Shown: positions 1 to 8,560 of the stretch, one piece after another
Layout of the letters: every line of letters starts with the position of its first letter
How positions within the stretch are numbered: the first letter of the stretch is position 1
Assembly: GCA_001270045.2 (NCBI GenBank)
Contig: DF970686.1
Span: 310,001 to 374,000 of the forward strand
DNA: 64,000 bases
Reading direction: 5' to 3'
DNA from: Bacteroidales bacterium 6E
Lineage (GTDB): Bacteria; Bacteroidota; Bacteroidia; Bacteroidales; Prolixibacteraceae
Notes under the pieces: model-generated
Seen by the model: the letters and a program-made list of their open reading frames with translations, nothing else
What the model was told of the DNA's origin: nothing
Databases searched by the model: none
Made by a program: the position numbers and the translations under genes

Positions 1-176
1 ATGCTGTTTAAGTATGAATATGATTATTCCTCCTGATTTGGCACAGTAAGAATTGTTTTTAAAAAGGTCTTTTGGAAGTTTATTTTGCAAATTTCAAATT
101 AAAATGTACCCATGGAGGGTATTTATTGGAAGTCGTTATATTTGTGGAGTTTTTAAAAGAAATTTAGCCTGATTTT
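1..176. other. Left edge, upstream of tatC; no assignable gene
   Basis: Frame 1 is open for 11 codons and stops at 34-36, so these bases could be the 3' end of a gene cut by the window edge, but this is too little to identify. The rest, to 176, is AT-rich and non-coding as far as I can see. It has a TATTTTG near 91-97, one base short of the TAnnTTTG promoter element used elsewhere here, so I do not call a promoter. Confidence 0.3.
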
Positions 177-1007
177 ATGAGTGATAATGAGAAGACCAGC
201 AAAAGGCATGGCGAAATGTCATTTCTAGAACATCTTGAAGAATTACGCTGGCATTTGATCCGTTCAGTTCTTGCCATCATGGTTATGGCAATTGTGGCTT
301 TTGTTTTTCAGAATTTTATCTTTACTGAAATCATATTTAAACCCAAAAACCCTGATTTTTGGACTAATCGAATGTTTTCCATGTTCGCCGATTATATAGG
401 AACCGATGCCTTGAAGATAAATCAAAGCGAACTTCAGCTGATCAGTATTAAAATGGCAGGCCAGTTTATGACTTCTATATGGGCAGCCATTATCCTCGGG
501 TTTATTATGGCCTCACCGGTTGTTTTTTTTGAGTTCTGGTTGTTTATAAAACCGGCACTTTATGAAAATGAAAAGAAGTATGCCTCTGGTGCCGTATTTT
601 TCACGACACTTCTTTTTGCCCTGGGTGTATTATTTGGCTATTATCTCATTGTACCACTGTCCATTCACTTTTTGGCATCGTACAGCATCAGTGGTGAAGT
701 TATTAACCAGATCAATATAAACTCATATATCAGCACAGTTGCCAGTATATCTCTGGCTTCGGGTGTCGTGTTTTTGCTGCCAATTTTTGTGTTTTTCCTC
801 AGCAGGGTGGGATTGCTCACTCCTGAATTTATGAAGAAGTACAGACGGCATGCCTATGTATTAATGCTTTTATTGGCCGCAATTATTACGCCTCCTGATG
901 TATTCAGCCAGATAATGGTGGCATTTCCTTTGATTTTCCTTTATGAGATTGGCATATTGATATCTAAGCGTGTTGTGAAACGAAGGGCAAAGTTGGAGGG
1001 TGAATAA
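177..1007 (+). CDS. tatC: Sec-independent protein translocase TatC
   Basis: TatC is the inner-membrane core of the twin-arginine translocase that exports folded proteins and binds the RR signal peptide. The 276-residue length, the conserved cytoplasmic N-terminal stretch ([15 protein letters not shown], about residues 17-31) and about six hydrophobic segments fit the family. There is an insert rich in F, N and K around residues 45-70 after the first membrane segment, common in Bacteroidota TatC. The 3' end overlaps the earliest possible lptB start by 8 bp, so the two are probably co-transcribed. A candidate Tat substrate (the RRxFLK-type DUF362 protein) is encoded at 10645-11529. No tatA/B gene is in the window. 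Confidence 0.95.
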   Translation: MSDNEKTSKRHGEMSFLEHLEELRWHLIRSVLAIMVMAIVAFVFQNFIFTEIIFKPKNPDFWTNRMFSMFADYIGTDALKINQSELQLISIKMAGQFMTSIWAAIILGFIMASPVVFFEFWLFIKPALYENEKKYASGAVFFTTLLFALGVLFGYYLIVPLSIHFLASYSISGEVINQININSYISTVASISLASGVVFLLPIFVFFLSRVGLLTPEFMKKYRRHAYVLMLLLAAIITPPDVFSQIMVAFPLIFLYEIGILISKRVVKRRAKLEGE

Positions 1008-1026
1008 TCCCTATGAAGAAGATCCT

Positions 1027-1749
1027 ATGTTGTTAAGAGCAGAAAATATCGTCAAAAAATACAAAAAGCGAACTGTAGTCAAGGGCGTCAGTTTTGAAGT
1101 TCGCCAAGGCGAAATTGTGGGATTGTTGGGGCCGAATGGTGCCGGTAAAACCACTTCCTTTTATATGATTGTAGGATTGATTCAGCCTCTTTCGGGCAGT
1201 ATTTTTATTGAAGACGAGGATATTACCTCGCTTCCGGTTTATAAAAGGGCCCAGAAGGGTATTGGCTATCTTGCCCAGGAAGCTTCAGTTTTCAGGAAAC
1301 TGAGCATTGAGGATAATATACGGGCAGTTCTTGAAATGACTACCTACACGAAAGCCTATCAGCATGAAAAGCTGGAATCTCTATTGACAGAATTCGGCTT
1401 GCAACATATACGGAAAAGCATGGGATATCAGTTATCGGGAGGAGAACGACGCCGGACCGAAATTGCCCGCGCCCTGGCTATTGATCCCAAATTTATCTTG
1501 CTTGACGAACCTTTTGCGGGAGTCGACCCGATTGCGGTGGAGGACATCCAGAACATTGTGATCAAATTGAAGGAAAAGAATATCGGAGTGTTGATTACCG
1601 ACCATAACGTACATGAAACCCTCACTATTACAGATCGTTCGTACCTGCTTTTTGAAGGAAGTATCCTGAAATCGGGTACAGCCGAGGAACTGGCTAATGA
1701 TGAAATAGTCAGGAAAGTTTATCTCGGACAAAATTTCACGTTACGTTAA
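1027..1749 (+). CDS. lptB: LPS export ABC transporter ATP-binding protein LptB
   Basis: This is the cytoplasmic ATPase of the LptBFG transporter that extracts LPS from the inner membrane and drives it across the periplasm. It has a Walker A (GPNGAGKTT), an ABC signature ([14 protein letters not shown]) and a Walker B ([13 protein letters not shown]), and the family-typical start [20 protein letters not shown] at 1000 would add nine residues, but its only purine-rich motif (GGAGG, 995-999) abuts it with no spacing, so I prefer ATG 1027, preceded by GAAGAAG. The gene directly follows tatC. About 240 residues is the usual LptB length. Confidence 0.93.
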   Translation: MLLRAENIVKKYKKRTVVKGVSFEVRQGEIVGLLGPNGAGKTTSFYMIVGLIQPLSGSIFIEDEDITSLPVYKRAQKGIGYLAQEASVFRKLSIEDNIRAVLEMTTYTKAYQHEKLESLLTEFGLQHIRKSMGYQLSGGERRRTEIARALAIDPKFILLDEPFAGVDPIAVEDIQNIVIKLKEKNIGVLITDHNVHETLTITDRSYLLFEGSILKSGTAEELANDEIVRKVYLGQNFTLR

Positions 1750-1814
1750 TTGTACTAATCATCAGATTTTTTGGCAATTAGTGTTTGAGGTAGTTTAAAA
1801 ATTAAAAATTTGAC

Positions 1815-1822
1815 TACCTTTG
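1815..1822 (+). promoter_or_regulatory. -7 promoter element of tRNA-Leu
   Basis: TACCTTTG matches the Bacteroidota -7 consensus TAnnTTTG and lies 12 bp before the mature tRNA. The -33 region is only weakly matched (TTTA near 1794). Initiation would fall about at the tRNA 5' end, leaving almost no leader. Confidence 0.6.
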
Positions 1823-1833
1823 CGCCGCAAATC

Positions 1834-1915
1834 GCGGACGTGGCGGAATTGGTAGACGTGCCAGACTTAGGATCTGGTGCCTAACGGCGTGGGGGTTCGA
1901 GTCCCTTCGTCCGCA
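1834..1915 (+). tRNA. tRNA-Leu (anticodon UAG)
   Basis: An 82-nt class II tRNA. The acceptor stem pairs GCGGACG (1834-1840) with CGTCCGC (1908-1914), and base 1915 is the A discriminator. The anticodon stem CCAGA/TCTGG encloses loop CTTAGGA, with anticodon TAG at 1868-1870, reading CUA and related Leu codons. The variable arm is extended as in tRNA-Leu, and the T-arm has GGTTCGAGTCC. The 3' CCA is not encoded (ACA follows), so it must be added by the CCA-adding enzyme. Confidence 0.97.
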
Positions 1916-1931
1916 CAAAAAAACCGGCAAC

Positions 1932-1967
1932 CGGCCTGTAACTTCAGGAATAGGGGGCCGTTTTTTT
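1932..1967 (+). terminator. Rho-independent terminator after tRNA-Leu
   Basis: CGGCC (1932-1936) pairs with GGCCG (1956-1960), and an alternative inner hairpin CCTG/CAGG lies inside. Seven T follow at 1961-1967. A run of A just upstream could extend the stem against these T. It separates the tRNA from tig. Confidence 0.75.
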
Positions 1968-2001
1968 AATTTATTGTTAGAGAAAGTTTTAAAGGCACAA
2001 T

Positions 2002-3348
2002 ATGAAAATTAACAGGGAAAATACTAACAATGGAACTGCCATTATCAAAGTTCTGGTCGAGAAGAACGATTATGAAAAAAATGTGGCGGACAAGCTTCGT
2101 GAATATCGTCAAAAAGCATCACTTCCGGGATTCCGTCCTGGTAAGGTGCCCGCAGGAGTCATCCAAAAGAGGTTTGGAAAGGCTCTCCTTGCAGAGGAGG
2201 TCAATCAGCTGCTTTCGCAGAATCTGATCAATTACCTGAGGGATGAAAAAATCAATATCATTGGGGACCCGCTTCCCAATAATGAGCTCCAGCAGCCAAT
2301 TGATTTCGACAAACAGGAAGAGTTTGAGTTCGTGTTTGATATTGCCCTTACTCCTGATGTCAATTTGACGCTCGATAAATCACATTCAGTTGATTATTAC
2401 CGCATAAAGGTTGATGAGCAGTTGATCGACGAAAATATTGACCAGATCCTGAACCAATACGGAACAACCCAGGATGTGGATGTTGTGTCGGAAGAGTCTT
2501 ACATGAGGGTTGATTTCAGTGAACTGGATGCCGAAGGAAATGTCAAGGAGGGCGGAATCGTTGCCGAGAACGTCCTGATAGCTTATGACCGGGTTAAGGA
2601 TGAAGAGGTTCAAAAACAACTGATCGGAAAGAAACCTGAAGAATCGCTGGTTATGGATCCTGTCACTGCCTTTGGCGACAGGCATGAAGTTGGACACATG
2701 CTCAACATTAGCCATGAAGTGGCCGATGAATTGAACAGTCAGTTCATTTGCACTGTAAAATCTATACAAAATTTTGTAAAGGGTGAATTGAACGACGAGC
2801 TCTACAAAAAACTGTTTGGTGAAGAAACCGATGTAACCACTGTTGAACAGTTCAGGGAGAAGGTCGCCGAAAACATAAGTGCCAGTTTGGAAAACTCTTC
2901 AAAACAACAATTTGAAGTTGATGCCCGGAAGAGTTTGGTTGCCGCAGTTCCCATGGAATTGCCCGAGTCTTTCCTGAAACGCTGGCTGAAAGAGACCAAC
3001 AAGGAACTGACCGATGCGAAGATTGAAGAAGATTTTGAGGATTTCACTGAAGACCTTCGCTGGCAGTTGATCAAAAACAACATCATAAACGAGAATAAAA
3101 TTGAGGTCAGTGAGGAGGAAACTCTCCAGATGGCCAAGAATATCGCCTTGTCGCAATTCCAGCAGTATGGTATTTACCAGGTAGCTGACGAACACCTCGA
3201 ATCGTATGCCCACAGGATCATGGAGAAAGAGGATGACAGGGAGCGGATTGTCAGAAGGGTTTTCGAAATCAAGGTTTACGACCTGGTGAGAGAAAAGGTC
3301 CAGCTGAATGAAAAGGAAGTGACAACCGAAGAATTCAAAGCACTGTAA
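2002..3348 (+). CDS. tig: Trigger factor, ribosome-associated chaperone
   Basis: Trigger factor binds ribosomal protein L23 at the exit tunnel and shields nascent chains. The N-terminal ribosome-binding domain carries the family's basic loop (GFRPGKVP, about residues 43-50). The middle (about 150-250) corresponds to the FKBP-type PPIase domain, which is divergent in Bacteroidota, and the C-terminal half is helical and charged. At 448 residues it is normal length. The chosen ATG has no strong Shine-Dalgarno. tig, clpP and clpX run in the usual order, but a strong terminator sits between tig and clpP. Confidence 0.95.
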   Translation: MKINRENTNNGTAIIKVLVEKNDYEKNVADKLREYRQKASLPGFRPGKVPAGVIQKRFGKALLAEEVNQLLSQNLINYLRDEKINIIGDPLPNNELQQPIDFDKQEEFEFVFDIALTPDVNLTLDKSHSVDYYRIKVDEQLIDENIDQILNQYGTTQDVDVVSEESYMRVDFSELDAEGNVKEGGIVAENVLIAYDRVKDEEVQKQLIGKKPEESLVMDPVTAFGDRHEVGHMLNISHEVADELNSQFICTVKSIQNFVKGELNDELYKKLFGEETDVTTVEQFREKVAENISASLENSSKQQFEVDARKSLVAAVPMELPESFLKRWLKETNKELTDAKIEEDFEDFTEDLRWQLIKNNIINENKIEVSEEETLQMAKNIALSQFQQYGIYQVADEHLESYAHRIMEKEDDRERIVRRVFEIKVYDLVREKVQLNEKEVTTEEFKAL

Positions 3349-3360
3349 TAAGATATGCAT

Positions 3361-3393
3361 GCAGCAGCTGGTAAAAAAGCTGCTGCTTTTTTT
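3361..3393 (+). terminator. Rho-independent terminator after tig
   Basis: A perfect 9-bp stem, GCAGCAGCT (3361-3369) with AGCTGCTGC (3378-3386), encloses an A-rich loop and is followed by seven T. It lies 12 bp after the tig stop. It uncouples tig from clpPX and also shows that the in-frame ATG at 3355 is not the clpP start. Confidence 0.9.
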
Positions 3394-3400
3394 AACTTTG
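3393..3400 (+). promoter_or_regulatory. -7 promoter element for clpPX
   Basis: TAACTTTG matches TAnnTTTG and directly follows the tig terminator, about 60 bp before the clpP start. No good -33 element can be placed because the terminator hairpin occupies that position. Confidence 0.55.
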
Positions 3401-3462
3401 CATGTTTACAACCCCTAGGGTTTAATTTTAAGGTTTCATTGTTAAAATCAGGAGGAAAAGAT

Positions 3463-4140
3463 ATGAACTGGGATAATGAATTTAGGAAGTATGCAACCAA
3501 ACATGCCGGTATCAGCAGCATGACCATGCATCAATATACATCAGTGCATGATTATTACATTTCACCTACCATTATCGAGGAACGACAGCTGAATGTGGCA
3601 TCCATGGATGTGTTCTCGCGTCTGATGATGGACCGTATCATTTTCCTTGGTGTACCGATTGATGATACGGTTGCCAATATCATTCAGGCCCAGTTACTGT
3701 TTCTCGAATCAACTGATCCTTCCAAAGATATTCAGGTATATTTCAATACCCCCGGGGGCTCGGTACATGCCGGACTTGGCATCTATGATACCATGCAGTA
3801 CATTACGGCCAATGTGGCAACCATTTGCACCGGTATGGCGGCTTCCATGGGAGCTATCCTGCTGACAGCAGGTACCAAGGGCAAACGTTCAGCCCTTAAA
3901 CATTCACGGATTATGATTCACCAGCCCATGGGCGGTGCCTCGGGTCAGGCTTCTGACATTGAAATTACTGCCCGCGAAATCATGAAGATTAAAAATGAAT
4001 TGTATAAGATTTTATCCGATCATACAGGCAAGTCGATCGAGCAGGTCGAAAGAGATGCAGACAGGGATTACTGGATGACATCAGAGGAAGCCGTTGAATA
4101 TGGAATGATTGATGAGATTTTGTTTAGAGAGAGAAAATAA
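3463..4140 (+). CDS. clpP: ATP-dependent Clp protease proteolytic subunit ClpP
   Basis: This is the serine protease chamber that degrades proteins unfolded by ClpX. With the start at ATG 3463 (225 residues), the catalytic Ser is S128 in GMAASMGA and the His is H153 in MIHQPMGG, both in family context. GGAGGAAA at 3451-3458 is one of the best ribosome-binding sites in the window and fixes this start. A longer reading frame from 3355 would translate through the terminator hairpin and is rejected. The stop overlaps the clpX start (TAATG), indicating translational coupling. Confidence 0.96.
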   Translation: MNWDNEFRKYATKHAGISSMTMHQYTSVHDYYISPTIIEERQLNVASMDVFSRLMMDRIIFLGVPIDDTVANIIQAQLLFLESTDPSKDIQVYFNTPGGSVHAGLGIYDTMQYITANVATICTGMAASMGAILLTAGTKGKRSALKHSRIMIHQPMGGASGQASDIEITAREIMKIKNELYKILSDHTGKSIEQVERDADRDYWMTSEEAVEYGMIDEILFRERK

Positions 4141-5375
4141 TGAGTAATACGAAGGGAAAATCTGATAAGTGTTCATTCTGTGGTAGGGAAAAGAGTGATG
4201 TAAATCTCCTTATTGCCGGCATTGAAGGCCATATCTGTGATCGATGTGCCGAACAGGCCCATTCTATTATCCTGGAGGAAATGAAAAGGGATTCGGCTTT
4301 CGAACTGGATGGCATGAAGCTCATGAAACCTCTTGAAATCAAGGAGTTCCTCGATCAGTATGTCATTGGTCAGGATCAGGCAAAGAAGATTCTGTCGGTG
4401 GCGGTTTACAACCATTATAAAAGGCTTTCCCAGAGAATTGACGATGATGAAACAGAGATAGAAAAGTCAAATATCATTCTTGTCGGCGAAACAGGTACCG
4501 GAAAAACCCTTCTTGCGCGTACCATAGCCCGTATGTTGCATGTTCCCTTTACTATTGTTGATGCCACCGTGCTTACCGAAGCCGGATATGTGGGCGAGGA
4601 TATTGAAAGCCTGTTGACACGCCTCCTGCAGGTTGCCGATTACAATGTCGAGGCTGCCGAGCGTGGAATTGTTTTTATTGATGAAATAGACAAAATTGCC
4701 CGAAAAGGTGATAATCCTTCCATTACACGCGATGTGTCCGGTGAGGGAGTACAACAAGGATTGCTGAAACTTCTTGAAGGTTCTGTGGTAAATGTTCCTC
4801 CACAAGGCGGAAGAAAACATCCTGAGCAAAAATTGATCCCTGTAAATACCAAGAATATCCTGTTTGTCTGTGGTGGCGCCTTTGAGGGTATTGAACGCAA
4901 AATTGCCCAGCGACTCAATACAAAAGTTATTGGTTACAGCGCTGCAAAAGATGGTGACAGAATTGACCGTGAAAACCTTTTACAATACATTTCCCCCCAG
5001 GATTTACGTTCATTCGGAATGATTCCGGAAATCATCGGACGTCTTCCTGTACTGGCCCATCTTGATCCGCTGGACAGGGATACCCTGAGACGGATTTTAA
5101 CCGAGCCTAAGAATTCGATCATCAAACAGTATGTGAAATTGTTCGAACTCGACGGGATAAAACTGGTTTTTGATGAAGATGCCTTGGAATTTATCGTGGA
5201 TAAAGCTGTTGAATTCAAGCTCGGGGCCAGGGGATTAAGGTCGATTTGTGAAAACATCATGATCGATGCCATGTTCCATTCGCCGACCGAGCAGCTGAAA
5301 GAACTGACCATTACCCTGGATTATGCACGTGAAAAACTTGACAGGTCAAGTTTGAACCGTCTGAAAGCCAGTTAA
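4140..5375 (+). CDS. clpX: ATP-dependent Clp protease ATP-binding subunit ClpX
   Basis: This AAA+ unfoldase recognises substrates and feeds ClpP. The N-terminal zinc-binding domain has C11, C14, C33 and C36. Walker A is GETGTGKT (about 116-123) and Walker B is IVFIDEIDKIA, followed by the sensor and C-terminal small domain with the usual ClpX ending. At 411 residues it is full length. It overlaps clpP by one base. It converges on the next gene with only eight bases between the stops, and no hairpin terminator is visible there. Confidence 0.97.
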   Translation: MSNTKGKSDKCSFCGREKSDVNLLIAGIEGHICDRCAEQAHSIILEEMKRDSAFELDGMKLMKPLEIKEFLDQYVIGQDQAKKILSVAVYNHYKRLSQRIDDDETEIEKSNIILVGETGTGKTLLARTIARMLHVPFTIVDATVLTEAGYVGEDIESLLTRLLQVADYNVEAAERGIVFIDEIDKIARKGDNPSITRDVSGEGVQQGLLKLLEGSVVNVPPQGGRKHPEQKLIPVNTKNILFVCGGAFEGIERKIAQRLNTKVIGYSAAKDGDRIDRENLLQYISPQDLRSFGMIPEIIGRLPVLAHLDPLDRDTLRRILTEPKNSIIKQYVKLFELDGIKLVFDEDALEFIVDKAVEFKLGARGLRSICENIMIDAMFHSPTEQLKELTITLDYAREKLDRSSLNRLKAS

Positions 5376-5383
5376 GATTTCCG

Positions 5384-6460
5384 CTAAGGTACTTTATAGA
5401 CTATTGAATTGATCATCATTCCGGCACCCACCGAGGTGAAAATGATGACATCTCCGCTATTGATGGAATGACCATCGAGTTCGTTTTTCACGATGAGGTC
5501 ATATAGTGTTGGGATGGTGGCCGAGGAGCTGTTTCCCAACTTGTTAATGGTCATGGGCATTACATCTTCCGGAATATCCTTGATTTTATACAACCTGAAA
5601 ACTCTTTCCAGGATTGCCTGGTCCATTTTCTCGTTTGCCTGGTGAATCAGTACCTTTTTTACGTCTGTCAGGGTTAATCCGGCGAGCTGTAGACTCTTTT
5701 TAACAACTTTAGGTACATTGGTCAGTGCATACACATAAACCTTATGTCCTTGCATCCTGATATAGATGTCCTTTAAATCTGAATCGGGATTCAATGTGGT
5801 ATCCATTACCAGGTAATCGGCTTCCAGGGCGTCTGTCTGCATGGCATGGGAAAGTATCCCAATTGGTTCCTCCGATTTTACGGCCTCAACGACTACTGCA
5901 CCTGCGCCATCAGCAAATATCATGGTGTCGCGGTCGAAAGGATCTGCAACCCTGCTGTTCACGTCAGTGCCAACAACCAGGCCTCTTTGATATTGCCCTG
6001 ATTTAATGTACATGTCTGCAACAATCAGTGCCTGGACCCATCCGGGACAGCCGGCGATGACATCGTGGGCAAACATATATGGATTCTTCAGCCCAAGTTT
6101 TTGTTTTACCCTGGCTGCCATATAAGGCACAATCGAAGAGCGTCGGTTAATCTCGGGAAGATCTCCAAAATTGTGTGCTACGATGATAAAATCAAGGGTT
6201 TCGGGATCGATGCCTGCCGATTCTATGGCATTTTTCGCCGCATAGGTCCCAAGATCAGAAGTCTGGTCTTCAGGATTACACCATCTGCGTTCTTCAATAT
6301 TGGTAATTTCCCTGAATTTTTCAATGATCTCAGTGTTATCCTTGTCAAAAGGCGCCTTGGTGGCAGGATCGTAAAAACTATAATTCAGGAAATGATCGTT
6401 TGAAATCTTTGTAGGAGGAATATAACTTCCTGATCCGATTATGGTTGTATATATTTTCAC
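5384..6460 (-). CDS. KAS III-like (FabH-related) beta-ketoacyl synthase
   Basis: A thiolase-fold condensing enzyme of 358 residues with the KAS III catalytic triad: C138 in AGCPGW, H273 in IHQANEKM and N310 in KLGNSSSATIP. It is longer than canonical FabH (about 320), with an N-terminal insert of about 30 residues around 25-50, and belongs to the broader 3-oxoacyl-ACP synthase III family common in Bacteroidota. The exact substrate cannot be told from sequence. It is 22 bp downstream of the LpxH-like gene on the same strand, which suggests a link to lipid or envelope synthesis. The housekeeping FabH may be elsewhere. Confidence 0.85.
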   Translation of the reverse strand: MKIYTTIIGSGSYIPPTKISNDHFLNYSFYDPATKAPFDKDNTEIIEKFREITNIEERRWCNPEDQTSDLGTYAAKNAIESAGIDPETLDFIIVAHNFGDLPEINRRSSIVPYMAARVKQKLGLKNPYMFAHDVIAGCPGWVQALIVADMYIKSGQYQRGLVVGTDVNSRVADPFDRDTMIFADGAGAVVVEAVKSEEPIGILSHAMQTDALEADYLVMDTTLNPDSDLKDIYIRMQGHKVYVYALTNVPKVVKKSLQLAGLTLTDVKKVLIHQANEKMDQAILERVFRLYKIKDIPEDVMPMTINKLGNSSSATIPTLYDLIVKNELDGHSINSGDVIIFTSVGAGMMINSIVYKVP

Positions 6461-6482
6461 AACTGTAGGATTAATTATTCAT

Positions 6483-7226
6483 CTAAAAAATTTTCAACTC
6501 AAAATTTGTTCCGTCAAATACCCCGTACGAAAATGTTTTGATCCAGTCTCCCAGTAAAACAAACCGTGAATGCTCATTGATGGGAATATTTACCAGGCGA
6601 TGCCGGTGACCGAAAACAAAATAATCAAAATGTTCCTTTTGCAGGACCGAGGTCGCAAACTGAAACATGCCTTCATTGGTGGCATCAAAGTTATCTGAAT
6701 ACTCCTTTTTGCTTAATCGGCTGTTCTTCGACCACTTCTGAGCCACTGCCACTGCAAAGTTAGGGTGAAGTCTTGCATAAAACCACTGTAATACCCTGCT
6801 TTTAAATATTTTTTTCAGAAATATATAACCTTTGTCGTAGGGATCGAGTCCATCGCCATGTGCAAGAAAGAATTTTTTACCCAGCAGATTGAATGTTTTG
6901 GGGTCATGATGGACAATAAGCCCTATTTCTGATGGCAGGTAGTCGAATATCCAGATATCATGGTTCCCGGTAAAAAAATGGACAGGAATGCCTCTGTCGG
7001 TGAGTTCGGCCAATTTCCCAAGAACCCGGATGTGACCCCGGGGAACAACTTTTTTGTATTCGAACCAGTAATCAAAGATATCTCCCATCAGGAAGATTTC
7101 TGAAGCGTCCTGACTGATCTGGTTTAACCAACTGACAAATTTCCTTTCCCTTTCCTGGTTATCTTTGAGGGAGGGTGCCCCTAGGTGCACATCAGAAACA
7201 AAATATATTTTCTTGCGATCTTTCAA
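6483..7226 (-). CDS. lpxH: UDP-2,3-diacylglucosamine diphosphatase (LpxH-like)
   Basis: This calcineurin-like metallophosphoesterase is expected to cleave UDP-2,3-diacylglucosamine to lipid X and UMP in lipid A synthesis, at the inner face of the inner membrane. The metal-binding motifs appear in order: SDVHLG, GDIFDYW, GNHD, HGD and GHRH. At 247 residues it is family length. The start is TTG at 7226: no in-frame ATG lies between there and the upstream stop, and the conserved first strand begins at residue 7. It sits between the KAS III-like gene and a thioredoxin-fold lipoprotein gene, probably in one operon. Confidence 0.88.
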   Translation of the reverse strand: MKDRKKIYFVSDVHLGAPSLKDNQERERKFVSWLNQISQDASEIFLMGDIFDYWFEYKKVVPRGHIRVLGKLAELTDRGIPVHFFTGNHDIWIFDYLPSEIGLIVHHDPKTFNLLGKKFFLAHGDGLDPYDKGYIFLKKIFKSRVLQWFYARLHPNFAVAVAQKWSKNSRLSKKEYSDNFDATNEGMFQFATSVLQKEHFDYFVFGHRHRLVNIPINEHSRFVLLGDWIKTFSYGVFDGTNFELKIF

Positions 7227-7302
7227 ATATTCGCTGCAATTTGGATTCGAAACAATTGTGGTTGGTAATCAGTTTTTTGGTGAGCGAGCTATGGGTTTCA
7301 GT

Positions 7303-8454
7303 TTATTTGAATATTTCCGACAATGCCTTGTCGAGTGCAGGTCCTTTCAGGTTTTGGGCAATGATGGAACCATCCCGGCCTATGAGGTAATTATATGGTA
7401 CAGCCTGAATATTGTAATTCATTACGGCCTGGATGCTGCCATCCATATCGCCTACATTGATCCAGGTGAGTTTATCCTTCTGGATGGCCTCCAACCAATC
7501 TTCCCTGTCCTTGTCAACACTCACCTGATAAATTTCAAACCCTCTCTGACGATATTTTGCATAGGCTTCCACCAAAACAGGATTCAGGATACGTGAATCG
7601 GAATTGAGGGCCGACCAGAAATGAATCAGGATGACTTTTCCCTGCAAGGATGAAAGGGCTATGGGATTGCCTTCCTTGTCGGGCAGCACAATTTCCGGTA
7701 TATCAGCCCCCGCTTCATCAATAAGCTGCCTGAGATGCATGTTTCTTTCCTGGGCAATAAGCTGAAGGGTATTATGGTAGAGCGCTTTAACATGCTCTGA
7801 ATTAGGATAGAATGAATTCAGGGCAGATGCCGCAACCCTTAACGCATGAAGATCCCGGACCACATAATTTTCGTTGTCAAACTTTTGGTATAAAGCCAAT
7901 ACACTTGCCATACTGAATGGATGTTCAGAAACGAAGTTGGTTGAATAATCCACTTGTTCCTGCACTGTTTTCTCATAGGCCTGATCCAGTTGCTGCTTCA
8001 GCTCGATGTAATCAGGCCGATCGGCATAAAGTGTATATAATGAGGAAATTGAATCCAGTCGTTGCTTGGTAATGTTGAGTTTTTCATTCAGCTGTTGAAC
8101 CAGGATGGATCCGGGTGAACCTTCAATGTCGTATTGACGTGCAAAATTGAGCGCATCTGCCTTGATGCTGATTACCTCAGCCGAATCGATCAATAAGGTG
8201 ATGAAATTGTTTTCCGACAGTTTCAATAAGTAAAATGTGGGCATTCCGGTATGTGCCCGGAATGTAAAATCACCGTTTTTTCCAATTTTCACAGAATCAA
8301 CTGGACGCATATTGGCAACCATCAGTTCTTCCAGGTATAACTTCCTGCCTTCGGCATTGGTTATTTTTCCCGTAATCTCGAATTTTTTGGGACGGTCACA
8401 TCCTGTAAAAATCAATATGATTAATGATGCTAAAATGATGATTCTGTTGTTCAT
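7303..8454 (-). CDS. TlpA-like thioredoxin-fold lipoprotein lacking the CxxC
   Basis: A 383-residue lipoprotein: signal peptide with lipobox ending at C19, an N-terminal beta domain (about 22-100) resembling DUF4369, a helical linker (about 115-245), and a C-terminal AhpC/TlpA thioredoxin fold (about 250-383). The cis-Pro region is kept (AVPYNYL), but where TlpA proteins have FWxxWCxxCR this one reads FWSALNSDSR (residues 279-288), so both redox cysteines are gone (N284, S287). It therefore cannot act as a thiol oxidoreductase; a binding or structural role in the periplasm is inferred. It is probably first in an operon with lpxH and the KAS III gene. Confidence 0.85.
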   Translation of the reverse strand: MNNRIIILASLIILIFTGCDRPKKFEITGKITNAEGRKLYLEELMVANMRPVDSVKIGKNGDFTFRAHTGMPTFYLLKLSENNFITLLIDSAEVISIKADALNFARQYDIEGSPGSILVQQLNEKLNITKQRLDSISSLYTLYADRPDYIELKQQLDQAYEKTVQEQVDYSTNFVSEHPFSMASVLALYQKFDNENYVVRDLHALRVAASALNSFYPNSEHVKALYHNTLQLIAQERNMHLRQLIDEAGADIPEIVLPDKEGNPIALSSLQGKVILIHFWSALNSDSRILNPVLVEAYAKYRQRGFEIYQVSVDKDREDWLEAIQKDKLTWINVGDMDGSIQAVMNYNIQAVPYNYLIGRDGSIIAQNLKGPALDKALSEIFK

Positions 8455-8533
8455 TACGATGCTTTAATTTGAGCCGCTAAAATTAATAAATTCCCCTAAG
8501 GGCAAATATTCGGAAGCGAAGATAATTATTTTA

Positions 8534-8541
8534 TATTTTTG
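8534..8541 (+). promoter_or_regulatory. -7 promoter element for ribF
   Basis: TATTTTTG matches TAnnTTTG. A TTCG at 8509-8512, 21 bp upstream, could serve as the -33 element. Initiation would give a leader of about 15 nt before the GTG at 8561. Confidence 0.5.
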
Positions 8542-8560
8542 GGTCCAAGTTTTTGAAATA

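Noticed and set aside
1000-1026. GTG start for lptB at 1000
   Set aside because: The purine motif is directly adjacent with no spacing and the added residues are not part of the family; ATG 1027 fits.
1432-1731. Open frames antisense to lptB, tig, clpX, the cyclophilin region and other genes
   Set aside because: They are shadows of strong coding frames on the other strand, without ribosome-binding sites or recognisable domains.
3355-3462. Longer clpP start at 3355
   Set aside because: It would translate through a strong terminator hairpin, and the true start at 3463 has an excellent ribosome-binding site and family homology.
8455-8560. FMN riboswitch before ribF or ribD
   Set aside because: The space before both genes is too short and lacks the conserved RFN-element stems.
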